A DNA stretch of 64,000 nt from contig OZ244887.1 of the NCBI GenBank assembly GCA_965221415.1, positions 1,426,001-1,490,000 of the forward strand, given 5' to 3'. Positions within the stretch are counted from its first letter, which is position 1. The number at the start of each line of letters is the position of its first letter. A program made the translations under genes and the position numbers. The notes beneath the pieces are model-generated. The model saw only the letters and a program-made list of their open reading frames with translations, was not told the DNA's origin and ran no database searches. Source of the DNA: UBA8337 sp965221415. Lineage in GTDB: Bacteria > Pseudomonadota > Alphaproteobacteria > RS24. Below, one piece after another: positions 35,646-44,321 of the stretch.

Positions 35646-37402
35646 TAGATGGCCGTGCCGCCGCGTGGCACATGCGCTTTCGGATTTTTCTTTTCGGGTG
35701 CGCCTAGTCCTGTGAGTAATTTGCGCTCAATCTTTTCAATCTCTTCGTCACTTGGGTCGAAAGCCAACGCCTTGCGCCACTGATAGCGCGCCTCAATTTT
35801 GCGCCCGACGCGCCATAGCGTATCGCCCAAATGATCGGCAATGACGGGGTCGGCGGATTCAATTTGCGCCGCGCGTTCAAGATAGAGCAACGCTTCGTCA
35901 TATTTGCCGAGGCGATAATAGCCCCACCCCAAACTATCAATATAAGCGCCGTTTTTAGGGTCTTTCTTGACCGCTTGCGAAATAATCTTCAGCCCTTCAT
36001 CCAGATAAATACCTCGGTCAATCCAGCTATAGCCGAGATAATTCAGCACATTCGGCTCGTCACCCGACAGCTTACGCGCGCGCTGCAAATCAATCTCCGC
36101 CATGTCCCAATTATCCAACTGGTCGCGCATCATCCCGCGCGCGAAATACAAATACCAATCGCGTGCGACAACCTCGTCGCTCATCTCAATCGCTTTATGA
36201 TAGGCCGCCTCTGCCTCGTCATAACGATGCGCGCTGCGATACACATCGCCGAGCGAGATTAACGTATCGCGGTCTTGCGGATACGCTTCGTGCTGCGCTT
36301 TGAGAACCGCAATGGCGGCCTCAGACTGACCCGCCAGAAACAACATTTGCCCGCGCTGGATTTGCGCCGCGTGATACGAAATAGCATCGGGCGCGATGCT
36401 GGCGAATTGTTCGGCCGCTTCCAAATGACGCTTTTGTTCTCCTAGCAGCCCTCCAATGGCAAACGCGACGCGGTCATTTTGCGGTGCAAGATACGCCGCC
36501 AAACGAAAAGAACTCAACGCCAAATCAAGACGCTGCTCGCTCTGCATAATCTCGGCAATCGCGGCAAAAGCCCCCGCAAGACCCGCTTGCGCGTTGCGTT
36601 CTATCGGCAGGGGCGCGTCTTCTAAAAGCTGCGCCTGTGCCGCTTTGATATGGGCGTTCTCAAGATTCCTATCGGCAAAAAATTGATATAATTTACGCGC
36701 CTGCGCTGTCTCGCCTTGGCGATGCAAAAACGCGCCATAAGAAAGCGTGAAAAACAAATAACGCGCCCCCCCTGCCCGCACCGCATCGGCGTAGTGGCTC
36801 TTGGCGGCCTTGCTGTCGCCGTTCAGCTCCAGAACTTGCGCCGCTTGCGATAGCGGAACAGACGCAAACACCGCACCGCGAGCTAATTGCTCAATCACCC
36901 GCGCGACCGCCGCCTCGTCACCCCCCCCAAGCGCCACCCATAAACGGATATTCGGGGTTAGAATTTCGGCGAATGGGCCCGCACGCATCTTGTTCAAATG
37001 CGCTGTCGCGGTCTCGTGCTGTCCCTGCTTGAGCGCATGTACGGCGAGCAAAACTCGTGCCGACTGATTGTCTTCTTCCACCTCGATAATGCGTTCCGCC
37101 GTATCAATCGCCTGACGGAGCGACCCCGCCAAGACTTGCGCCTGCAAAGCCGAGTGCAACAGTGGCAGCGTATCGGGTCGGCTTCTTAAAGCGCGCAGCC
37201 AATAATCCCCCGCAGCGGCGGCATCGTTAATGCGCGTCGCTTGGCTCGCCGCCAGATAAGCCCCCGATGCCCCTTGGTCGGCAATATATTGATTAACCCG
37301 CGCCGACAAATAAACCGCGCCGATAGAAATCAGCACGCCGAGCACCGCAAGACCTATGAGAATCTTTTTTCGCAAAATCAATTTACCAACTCCATACAAC
37401 AA
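35645..37402 (-). CDS. Membrane-anchored tetratricopeptide repeat protein
   Basis: A 585-aa protein with an N-terminal membrane segment (IGLAVLGVLISIGAVYLSARV after RKK) and TPR helices through to the C-terminus, for example LNYLGYSWIDRGIYLDEGLKIISQAVKKDPKNGAYIDS region and GKYDEALLYLERAAQIESADPVIADHLGD. TPR proteins of this type often sit beside ispE in alphaproteobacteria; function is unknown, probably scaffold-like in the periplasm. The start is uncertain: frame opens with TTG codons at 37402 and 37399, while TTG at 37381 has GGAG 8 nt upstream and gives MILRKKIL. Confidence 0.75.
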   Translation of the reverse strand: MLYGVGKLILRKKILIGLAVLGVLISIGAVYLSARVNQYIADQGASGAYLAASQATRINDAAAAGDYWLRALRSRPDTLPLLHSALQAQVLAGSLRQAIDTAERIIEVEEDNQSARVLLAVHALKQGQHETATAHLNKMRAGPFAEILTPNIRLWVALGGGDEAAVARVIEQLARGAVFASVPLSQAAQVLELNGDSKAAKSHYADAVRAGGARYLFFTLSYGAFLHRQGETAQARKLYQFFADRNLENAHIKAAQAQLLEDAPLPIERNAQAGLAGAFAAIAEIMQSEQRLDLALSSFRLAAYLAPQNDRVAFAIGGLLGEQKRHLEAAEQFASIAPDAISYHAAQIQRGQMLFLAGQSEAAIAVLKAQHEAYPQDRDTLISLGDVYRSAHRYDEAEAAYHKAIEMSDEVVARDWYLYFARGMMRDQLDNWDMAEIDLQRARKLSGDEPNVLNYLGYSWIDRGIYLDEGLKIISQAVKKDPKNGAYIDSLGWGYYRLGKYDEALLYLERAAQIESADPVIADHLGDTLWRVGRKIEARYQWRKALAFDPSDEEIEKIERKLLTGLGAPEKKNPKAHVPRGGTAI

Positions 37403-37415
37403 CCGACACTAGGTT

Positions 37416-39128
37416 CTACATATTCGGGTAATTCGGCCCGCCCGCGCCTTCTGGCACAACCCAGTTGATGTTCTGGCTTGGGCATTTAATATCGCATGTC
37501 TTGCAATGCACACAGTTCTGCGCATTGATTTGCAAGCGCGGATTATCGCCATTTTCTTCGGCCACAATCTCATACACACCCGCCGGACAATAACGCTGCG
37601 CAGGCTCGTCATAATCAGGCAAATTAACATCAATCGGCACGGAAGCGTCTTTTAATGTCAAATGCGCCGGCTGGTCTTCTTCGTGATTGGTCGCCGCCAA
37701 AAACACCGACGACAATTTGTCAAAAGACACTTCATTGTCAGGTTTTGGATAATCAATCGGGTCGCATTCAGAAGCCTTTTTCAAGGTCGCATGGTCTGGT
37801 TTACCATGGCTCAACGTAAACGGCAGGCCAATGCCCAGAGTGCGCATCCACATTTCTGCGCCGCCCAAAATCGTCCCGACAAAATTGCCGAACCGCGACA
37901 GCAGCGGCTTCACATTGCGCACTTTTTTCAGTTCCTTGGCAACGCGCGATGTGTCATACGCCGCCTGATAGGCCTCTAATTCATCGTGCGCGCGCCCCAT
38001 CGCCACCGCGTCAAACGCCGCTTCAGCAGCCATAATGCCCGTTTCCATCGCGTTATGACTGCCCTTAATGCGCGGCACATTGACAAACCCCGCCGCACAG
38101 CCAATCAGCGCGCCACCCGGAAAAGCCAGTTTCGGCACAGATTGATAGCCGCCTTCGGTAATCGCACGCGCGCCATAAGAAACCCGCTTGCCACCTTCCA
38201 GCAACGGCTTAATCGCAGGGTGCATTTTAAACCGCTGAAACTCATCATAAGGCGACAAATGCGGGTTCTGATAATTCAGATGGGTCACAAAGCCAATCGA
38301 GACGAAATTATCGCCAAAGTGATACAGCCATGAACCGCCACCCGTTTTATTATCCAACGGCCAACCCAATGTGTGCTGCACGTAACCTGGTTTATGTTTC
38401 GATGGGTCAACCTGCCATAACTCTTTGATACCAAGGCCGAATTTCTGGTAATCGCTATCCTTATCGAGCGCGTATTCGGCAATCGCGGCTTTCGACAAAG
38501 ACCCCCGCACGCCTTCGCCGAGCAATGTATATTTAGCCAGCAATTCCATACCCGCCATCCAGCCGTCTTTTTTCTCGCCAGTTTTCGACACACCCATATC
38601 GCCCGTGGCAACACCGCGCACCGCGCCGTTATCGTCAAACAGCAATTCGGCAGCAGCAAAGCCCGGATAAATCTCAACGCCCAAAGCCTCCGCCTGTTCG
38701 GCCAACCAACGCGCCACATTGCCAAGGCTCGCAATATAATTGCCGTGATTTTTCATCAAGGGCGGCAGCATGAAGTTCGGCAGTGGAAACGCGCTCGTCG
38801 CACCAAGCACGAGAAACCTATCTGCGCTCACCTTAGTCTCTAACGGCGCGCCCATGTCTTCCCAATCTGGAAACAAACGCTCAATACCAACGGGGTCGAC
38901 AACCGCGCCCGATAAAATATGCGCGCCGATTTCAGAGCCTTTTTCCAACACGCACACAGAGACTTCCTGATTCTTTTCAGCCGCCAGTTGCTTCAAACGT
39001 ATCGCCGCCGACAAACCCGCAGGCCCCCCGCCGACAATCACCACATCATATTCCATACCCTCGCGTTCTTCGGGCGCCAAAGCCCACCCCTGCCGCGCAT
39101 TAACCTGATTTACTGGTAAATCACTCAT
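37416..39128 (-). CDS. Electron transfer flavoprotein-ubiquinone oxidoreductase
   Basis: A 570-aa membrane-associated flavoprotein passing electrons from ETF (fatty-acid and amino-acid oxidation, dimethylglycine-type dehydrogenases) to ubiquinone. FAD motif DVVIVGGGPAGLSAAIRL around residues 29-46, GAHILSGAVVDP, and a C-terminal [4Fe-4S] segment with INAQNCVHCKTCDIKCPSQN plus the earlier Cys in RYCPAGVYE. ATG is preceded by GGAGCATAAA. The etfAB genes are not in the window. First gene of the run leading to the TPR protein and ispE. Confidence 0.95.
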   Translation of the reverse strand: MSDLPVNQVNARQGWALAPEEREGMEYDVVIVGGGPAGLSAAIRLKQLAAEKNQEVSVCVLEKGSEIGAHILSGAVVDPVGIERLFPDWEDMGAPLETKVSADRFLVLGATSAFPLPNFMLPPLMKNHGNYIASLGNVARWLAEQAEALGVEIYPGFAAAELLFDDNGAVRGVATGDMGVSKTGEKKDGWMAGMELLAKYTLLGEGVRGSLSKAAIAEYALDKDSDYQKFGLGIKELWQVDPSKHKPGYVQHTLGWPLDNKTGGGSWLYHFGDNFVSIGFVTHLNYQNPHLSPYDEFQRFKMHPAIKPLLEGGKRVSYGARAITEGGYQSVPKLAFPGGALIGCAAGFVNVPRIKGSHNAMETGIMAAEAAFDAVAMGRAHDELEAYQAAYDTSRVAKELKKVRNVKPLLSRFGNFVGTILGGAEMWMRTLGIGLPFTLSHGKPDHATLKKASECDPIDYPKPDNEVSFDKLSSVFLAATNHEEDQPAHLTLKDASVPIDVNLPDYDEPAQRYCPAGVYEIVAEENGDNPRLQINAQNCVHCKTCDIKCPSQNINWVVPEGAGGPNYPNM

Positions 39129-39284
39129 TTTATGCTCCGTTACATGTTTTGCTCTATATAGCAGAAAACCGACTTATATCATATCCCAAACTAGATGAGG
39201 CGCAATTGACACCCCATATGATGCGATGTCGTGTTACTATTGCCGCAGAGTGAGATTCGGCTCTACTAAGAGAGGGGCAGCAAA

Positions 39285-40058
39285 ATGAGTACACTGACGC
39301 AAAATCAGATAATTGATTTTCTGCGCCAGCACATAGAGGCAGGCTGCACCGATGTGCTTGCCGATGCGCCGCTCAATCACTATATCGAGACACCGCCGCC
39401 GCCTCCAACCAACATTGCAAAGCCTGCGCCCCCGCAAGAGCAGATGGATACCGATGCCAATGTCGCCGAAGCGCATCAATTAGCCGCGGACGCCGACACG
39501 CTCGCTGCCTTACAACAAGCCATGCAAGATTTTGACGGCTGCGCTCTCAAAGCCAGTGCCAAAAACACCGTCTTTAGCGACGGGGTCGCGGGCGCAAAAA
39601 TCATGCTCGTCGGCGAAGCTCCCGGCCAAGATGAAGACCGCCAAGGCAAACCTTTTGTCGGTGTGTCGGGTCAATTCTTCGATACGATGCTGGCTGCGAT
39701 TGGCGTAAGCCGCACAGAAAATCTATATATCTCCAATATCGTTGCGTGGCGACCGCCGGGCAATCGTAACCCATCGCCCGAAGAAATCGCCATTTGCAAA
39801 CCCTTCATCGCACGCCATATCGAACTGGCAAAGCCAGACATCCTGCTGCTGGCGGGCAATATCGCCTGCAAGACACTTTTGCAAACCCAAATCGGCATCA
39901 CCAGACTGCGCGGGCAATGGCAAAACTACGACCCAGAGGGGCTGAACATCAAAGCCATGCCGCTTTTGCACCCTGCTTATGTCCTGCGCCGCCCCGAAAG
40001 CAAGTCAGATGTGTGGGCGGATTTATGCGCGCTGAAAAAGCAGCTGCCCGACGCATGA
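39285..40058 (+). CDS. Family 4-like uracil-DNA glycosylase without the full Fe-S cysteine set
   Basis: A 257-aa DNA repair enzyme removing uracil. The core is clear: MLVGEAPGQDEDRQGKPFVG (residues 107-126), SNIVAWRPPGNRNPSPEE (150-167) and the C-terminal MPLLHPAYVLRRP. Family 4 enzymes have four cluster Cys; here only Cys86 (DGCALKA) and Cys171 (ICKPF) remain, with Ala/Ser and Trp155 at the other places, so a [4Fe-4S] cluster is unlikely. An 80-aa N-terminal extension holds a proline stretch (about 37-50). It overlaps the next gene by 4 bp (ATGA). Confidence 0.9.
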   Translation: MSTLTQNQIIDFLRQHIEAGCTDVLADAPLNHYIETPPPPPTNIAKPAPPQEQMDTDANVAEAHQLAADADTLAALQQAMQDFDGCALKASAKNTVFSDGVAGAKIMLVGEAPGQDEDRQGKPFVGVSGQFFDTMLAAIGVSRTENLYISNIVAWRPPGNRNPSPEEIAICKPFIARHIELAKPDILLLAGNIACKTLLQTQIGITRLRGQWQNYDPEGLNIKAMPLLHPAYVLRRPESKSDVWADLCALKKQLPDA

Positions 40059-41791
40059 GAAACCTTTTCATCATCACCATTTTGAGCTGCGCGATTCTCT
40101 CGACCCACGCACACGCCGTGCCTACGCCGCTTGCGCGTCCGCACTACGAAGCGCCCGCCAAATTGCCCGACGCGGTTTTGTATAAAAATATATTCGAGCT
40201 GCAAGAAAACGCTAAATGGCGACGCGCCGACCGCTTAATCGCGCAACTCGACGACACGCTGCTGATGGGACATGTGCTGTTTCAACGTTATATGCACCCG
40301 ACAGCCTATCGCGCCCGTTGGACTGAACTGCGCGATTGGCTGAAAAATCATGCCGACCAACCGCGTGCGTGGCAGGTCTACAAACTGGCGAAAAAGCGTA
40401 AGCCTCGGGGTGTTTCCATGCCTAAGCGACCGCCCTCGCGTGTCTATTTCAACGAAAAACTGAGCCGAGGCGAAAGCCTGTTCCGCAACCGAACCGCGCG
40501 GCGTATCAAAAACGAAGTCCGCAGTCTAGTGCGACGTGAACGCCCGACCCAAGCGCTCAGATATATCAGCGCCCCCGCCCAAGACCTCCGCCTGAGAGCG
40601 GCAGAAACTGATTTCCTAAAATCGCTGATTGCGCGCTCTTATTATATTGAGGGCAAAGTACCCGAAGCCTTAAAGCTTGCGCAACAAGCCACGCGTTCGC
40701 GGCGCATCGTGCAAAAGGCCGATTGGCACGCTGGCCTTGCCGCTTATCGCATGGGCAAAACCGAATTGGCCATCACCCATTTTGAGCATTTGGCGCATAA
40801 TCGCACCGCGAGCGCGCGCCTGAGTGCGCAGGCCTCGTATTGGGCGGCACGGATATTGCGCGAGACCGGTGAAGTCGCCCGCGCCGAAGTGCATTTGCGC
40901 GCCGCCGCTAGCACGGGCGCACATTTTTATGCCTTACTGGCCATGCAACATATGCGCAATGGTCTGGCGATTGATTGGCGTCGCGCCGATGATAATAGTG
41001 GCACTTTGTTTGCCAATCATCCGGCCTTGCGTCGGGCGGCGGCTCTGCGCGAAGCCGAGCAAAACGAGTGGGCGGAGCAGGAATTACTCTATCTGCAAGA
41101 GCGCCTCAACGAGCAAGAAGCGCGCGCTTTGCTATCCTATGCCCGCGAGCATGATTACCCCGCCGTTCAACTGGCACTGGCGACACGGCTTGGCGGGCGC
41201 ATCGCAAATGGCATTCCCCTGCCGCTTTATGAAAGCAATTATCCTTTGGTCAATATCGCCATCGGGCCTGTCGACCGCGCTTTGGTCTATGCCCTTATCC
41301 GCCAAGAGAGCCGCTTTAAATCGCGCGCCAAATCGCATGCGGGCGCACGTGGCCTGATGCAAATCATGCCGAGTACGGCAGCATTCATCACGGGCGACCG
41401 TTCGCTTTATCGCCGCGCGGGGCGCGACCAACTGCTCGACAATGATTTAAACTTAAAGATTGGCCGCCAATATCTAACCCTGCTGATGAGCAAAAAATAT
41501 TTCGATGACAGTCTGATTCTGACATTGGCGGGCTATAATGGCGGGCCCGGTAATGTGCGGCGTTGGCAACGCGAACTAAAAGAAGTCAGCGACCCCTTGC
41601 TGTTTATCGAAAGCATCCCCGCGCCCGAAACACGCGATTACGTACAAAAAGTCATGGCTAATTTATGGGTCTACCGCGACCGCCTCAGCCAAGACCCCAT
41701 CAGCCAACGCATATTGGCGGCAGAAAGCTGGCCGCGCTATCAAGCGCAAGACCAACGCGCCCGCGCGCAACCCATCAGTTTGAAAAAATAG
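40055..41791 (+). CDS. Soluble lytic murein transglycosylase
   Basis: A 578-aa periplasmic enzyme cleaving peptidoglycan with 1,6-anhydro product. Signal peptide MRNLFIITILSCAILSTHAHA, a long helical repeat domain (superhelical U-shaped region) from about 40 to 420, and a C-terminal SLT domain: ALIRQESRFKSRAKSHAGA with catalytic Glu, GLMQIMPSTA, and AGYNGGPGNV. This is the Slt70 layout. The true start is the ATG overlapping the UDG stop; the open frame extends much further upstream inside udg. Ends 2 nt before convergent atpF. Confidence 0.93.
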   Translation: MRNLFIITILSCAILSTHAHAVPTPLARPHYEAPAKLPDAVLYKNIFELQENAKWRRADRLIAQLDDTLLMGHVLFQRYMHPTAYRARWTELRDWLKNHADQPRAWQVYKLAKKRKPRGVSMPKRPPSRVYFNEKLSRGESLFRNRTARRIKNEVRSLVRRERPTQALRYISAPAQDLRLRAAETDFLKSLIARSYYIEGKVPEALKLAQQATRSRRIVQKADWHAGLAAYRMGKTELAITHFEHLAHNRTASARLSAQASYWAARILRETGEVARAEVHLRAAASTGAHFYALLAMQHMRNGLAIDWRRADDNSGTLFANHPALRRAAALREAEQNEWAEQELLYLQERLNEQEARALLSYAREHDYPAVQLALATRLGGRIANGIPLPLYESNYPLVNIAIGPVDRALVYALIRQESRFKSRAKSHAGARGLMQIMPSTAAFITGDRSLYRRAGRDQLLDNDLNLKIGRQYLTLLMSKKYFDDSLILTLAGYNGGPGNVRRWQRELKEVSDPLLFIESIPAPETRDYVQKVMANLWVYRDRLSQDPISQRILAAESWPRYQAQDQRARAQPISLKK

Positions 41792-41793
41792 AA

Positions 41794-42282
41794 CTAGTTA
41801 AGCCGCGTGCCTAATTCGGCGATATTATCATCGACCATTTTTTTGGCGGCCTTCGCGCTGAGACCCGTCGCCACCAACTGCGCCGCCGCCTCGACCGCGA
41901 CAGAGGTAATCGCGGCGCGGATTTCTTTTTGCAACTGCTCTTCGGCGCGGGTGATTTTTTGTTCGGCCTGCTTGGTACGACGCGCCATCATGGCTTGCAT
42001 CGCCGTATAGGCTTCAGCCGTGGTGCGCTCGGCGGTTTCTTTCGCCTGAGCGATGATTTCTTCGGCTTGGGCTTCAGCCTGCTTGGCTTGCTTTTCATAA
42101 TCGGCCAACACTTTTTCAGCCTCAACGCGCAACGCACGGGCGCGCTCTAATTCGTCCGCAATCGCCGATGATTTCTCATCCAATGATGTCAAAACCCGCT
42201 TCGGCAGACCAAAATAAATAAACGCCCCGATGACCGTGGCAAAAGCGAGCGCTACAAAAAAACTTTCATCAAACATCAGCAA
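41794..42282 (-). CDS. atpF: ATP synthase F0 subunit b
   Basis: A 162-aa stator subunit with one N-terminal membrane helix (SFFVALAFATVIGAFIYFGLP) followed by a long charged, Ala-rich coiled coil (residues 35-150). It has the AtpF shape with the conserved region rich in RALRVEAEKVLADYEKQA. It directly follows the b' gene with no spacer and is last in the F0 operon. Two different b-type subunits are usual in alphaproteobacteria. Confidence 0.93.
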   Translation of the reverse strand: MLMFDESFFVALAFATVIGAFIYFGLPKRVLTSLDEKSSAIADELERARALRVEAEKVLADYEKQAKQAEAQAEEIIAQAKETAERTTAEAYTAMQAMMARRTKQAEQKITRAEEQLQKEIRAAITSVAVEAAAQLVATGLSAKAAKKMVDDNIAELGTRLN

Positions 42283-42768
42283 TTATCCTGCGGTTACTTT
42301 ATCAAGGGCTTTGGTTATGGCCTTTTTATCGGGCGCATCTGCGCCAATCGCGACCATGACATCACCGACAATATCTTGCGCCGCATCGCGCAAACCATCC
42401 AATGCCGCGGTGCGCACTTCCATCAAACGTGCCTCGGCAGCTTGCGACTGCTCGGCAAGCTTGGCATCAAGCTCTGCTTTTTGACGGTCAATATCGGCTT
42501 GCACCTCGCCACGCATATCCTGCGCCAGCCCTAAAGCACGCGTGCGTGCCTGCGCGAGTGCCTCCTCGTACGCCGCAAGCGCGGTTTCTGCTTTATCGCG
42601 CAAGGCTTCGGCTTGCATCAAATCGCCCTCTAGCTGAGCTGCCCGTGCCGCCAATGTATTCGTGATGCGCGGCAAGACAAACACCGCCATCACCAGATAA
42701 AGCGTGACGAAGCAAATCGTCAGCCAAAAAAGCTGAGTGTCAAATGTACTCGGATCAAGCTGTGGCAT
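42283..42768 (-). CDS. atpF': ATP synthase F0 subunit b'
   Basis: A 161-aa partner of subunit b: N-terminal PQLDPSTFDTQLFWLTICFVTLYLVMAVFVLPRI with one membrane helix, then a coiled coil. The motif TFxxQLFWLxIxFxxLY is typical of the b' subunit. It forms the peripheral stalk as a b/b' heterodimer. It lies between atpE (29 nt) and atpF. Confidence 0.93.
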   Translation of the reverse strand: MPQLDPSTFDTQLFWLTICFVTLYLVMAVFVLPRITNTLAARAAQLEGDLMQAEALRDKAETALAAYEEALAQARTRALGLAQDMRGEVQADIDRQKAELDAKLAEQSQAAEARLMEVRTAALDGLRDAAQDIVGDVMVAIGADAPDKKAITKALDKVTAG

Positions 42769-42797
42769 TGACCGCCTCCTTTAACCGCTAAAGTTGC

Positions 42798-43025
42798 CTA
42801 AACAACAAACAGCAGGATAAGGGCAATAATCAGACCAAACAAACCTGTTGCTTCTGCAAGCGCAAAGCCTAGCAGTAGGTTCGGGAATTGGCCTTGCGCC
42901 GCGCTTGGATTGCGCAACGCACCTGCCAAGAAATTACCGAAAATCGTGCCAATCCCGATGCCTGCGCCCGCCAGAGCGACACACGCGATACCGGCGCCAA
43001 TGAGTTTTGCTGCTTCTGCTTCCAT
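42798..43025 (-). CDS. atpE: ATP synthase F0 subunit c
   Basis: A 75-aa proteolipid of two membrane helices: AKLIGAGIACVALAGAGIGIG and a second ending in ALAEATGLFGLIIALILLFVV, with the proton-carrying Glu in ALAEA. The loop RNPSAAQGQ is the polar hairpin. The ATG at 43025 is chosen because GGAGG lies 8 nt ahead; the TTG 15 nt earlier overlaps that ribosome site. The Glu environment (no Gln/Ser sodium ligands evident) fits a proton-coupled ring. Confidence 0.96.
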   Translation of the reverse strand: MEAEAAKLIGAGIACVALAGAGIGIGTIFGNFLAGALRNPSAAQGQFPNLLLGFALAEATGLFGLIIALILLFVV

Positions 43026-43081
43026 GATTTTAACCTCCAAAAATGCCCGTAGGCGTTAGTTAAGTTGAATTGTTATAAATA

Positions 43082-43858
43082 CTAGTGATCCATATGAATA
43101 GCTTCATTAAGATAAATACAGGTCAAAATTGTGAACACATAAGCCTGCAAACCAGCAAGCAGGAGTTCAAGACCCGTAAAGGCGACCATCATCGCAAACG
43201 GCGCAACGGCCAGCGGCACAAGACCAGCTGAACTCAAGCCAACCACGAAACCGCCAAAAATTTTCAACATTGTATGCCCCGCCATCATATTGCCGAACAG
43301 ACGTACCGACAGACTAATAGGGCGCGTTAGATAAGAAATAATCTCGATAACCACCAGCAACGGCATCAAAACCATCGGGATGCCCGACGGCACAAACAGC
43401 TTCAAAAAGCCAATGCCATGATGGAAAAAACCAACCAGCGTCACCAACACAAACACCACCGCCGCCAGTGCAAATGTGACAATCAGATGACTGGTCACCG
43501 TAAAACTATACGGCAGCATGCCGAGCATATTGCAAAATAAAATGAACATGAACAGCGAGAAAATAAACGGGAAATATTTCATGCCTTTCGTGCCAATATT
43601 GTCTTTAATCATATTGGCGATAAAGCTGTAGGCCAATTCGCCCATCATTTGCATACGACCCGGCACAATCGATGTGCCACGCGACGCCGCAATCATAAAC
43701 AGACTAGACAGACCAATCGCCAGCACCATCCATAAAGAAGCATTCGTAAATGTCGTATTTATGCCAGCAATAGCGGGCAGCTCAACAATCGGGTACACCT
43801 CAAACTGGTGCATCGGGTCGATGCCAAGGCCACCTTCTGCGTTACTTTCATCCGCCAC
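43082..43858 (-). CDS. atpB: ATP synthase F0 subunit a
   Basis: A 258-aa membrane protein forming the proton half-channels. Helices are evident, with the essential Arg in ISLSVRLFGNMMAGHTML near residue 180, and LEFLV-like GLELLLAGLQAYVFTILTCIYL at the C-terminus. It follows the atpI gene by 3 nt. Part of atpI-atpB-atpE-atpF'-atpF. Confidence 0.96.
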   Translation of the reverse strand: MADESNAEGGLGIDPMHQFEVYPIVELPAIAGINTTFTNASLWMVLAIGLSSLFMIAASRGTSIVPGRMQMMGELAYSFIANMIKDNIGTKGMKYFPFIFSLFMFILFCNMLGMLPYSFTVTSHLIVTFALAAVVFVLVTLVGFFHHGIGFLKLFVPSGIPMVLMPLLVVIEIISYLTRPISLSVRLFGNMMAGHTMLKIFGGFVVGLSSAGLVPLAVAPFAMMVAFTGLELLLAGLQAYVFTILTCIYLNEAIHMDH

Positions 43859-43861
43859 GCT

Positions 43862-44188
43862 CTACTCCTCGTTCTCGCGGCGCGCCGCCGCTTCTCTCGC
43901 ATCCTGCTTACGGCGCATCTCGTTCACCGTGCGGATTGAATTCATCAAACCAGCGCCCATACCAAGCGCCAATAATACCAACATCATGACAGGCTTGGTA
44001 TCCAACACCTTATCAATCCACCAACCGACAAACCCACCAACGCCAATACCCGCTAATATCTCAATCAGCAGACGATACGCCAAACCCAACATACTGGCAT
44101 TGGCACCCGCCTGCTGAGAAGGCATCTGCCGTTGCCGTGTCGCGGAAATCTTTTCTTCCAAAGCATCTAGGCGATCGCGCTTGGGCAT
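43862..44188 (-). CDS. atpI: AtpI/AtpZ-like F0F1 assembly protein
   Basis: A 108-aa protein with two membrane segments (LAYRLLIEILAGIGVGGFVGWWID and PVMMLVLLALGMGAGLMNSI) and charged ends. AtpI assists c-ring assembly. The ATG giving MPKRDRLD follows AGGAGACGG; a longer frame to 44239 lacks support. First gene of the F0 operon. Confidence 0.88.
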   Translation of the reverse strand: MPKRDRLDALEEKISATRQRQMPSQQAGANASMLGLAYRLLIEILAGIGVGGFVGWWIDKVLDTKPVMMLVLLALGMGAGLMNSIRTVNEMRRKQDAREAAARRENEE

Positions 44189-44277
44189 CGTCCGTCTCCT
44201 TCGGATGGATATTTGAAGCGTTAAAATCTTCAAAAACACCCCAAAAACTTAGGGTTTCCGCCATCCAGTTGAGGCGC

Positions 44278-44306
44278 AGATTAGGTTTAAACGCCGCGAA
44301 TGTCAA
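44278..44306 (-). promoter_or_regulatory. Predicted promoter of the F0 ATP synthase operon
   Basis: On the minus strand TTGACA (44306-44301), 17-bp spacer, TAATCT (44283-44278). It stands about 90 bp before the atpI ATG, so the leader would be about 80 nt and includes an ACCC/GGGT stem followed by a T run (about 44256-44228). No other good promoter is seen in the gap to smc. Confidence 0.6.
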
Positions 44307-44321
44307 GCGCCCTATAATCAG

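Noticed and set aside
44061..44306. An 81-codon minus-strand frame overlapping the atpI leader
   Set aside because: Would cover the predicted promoter and start out of frame with atpI; no ribosome site or homology.
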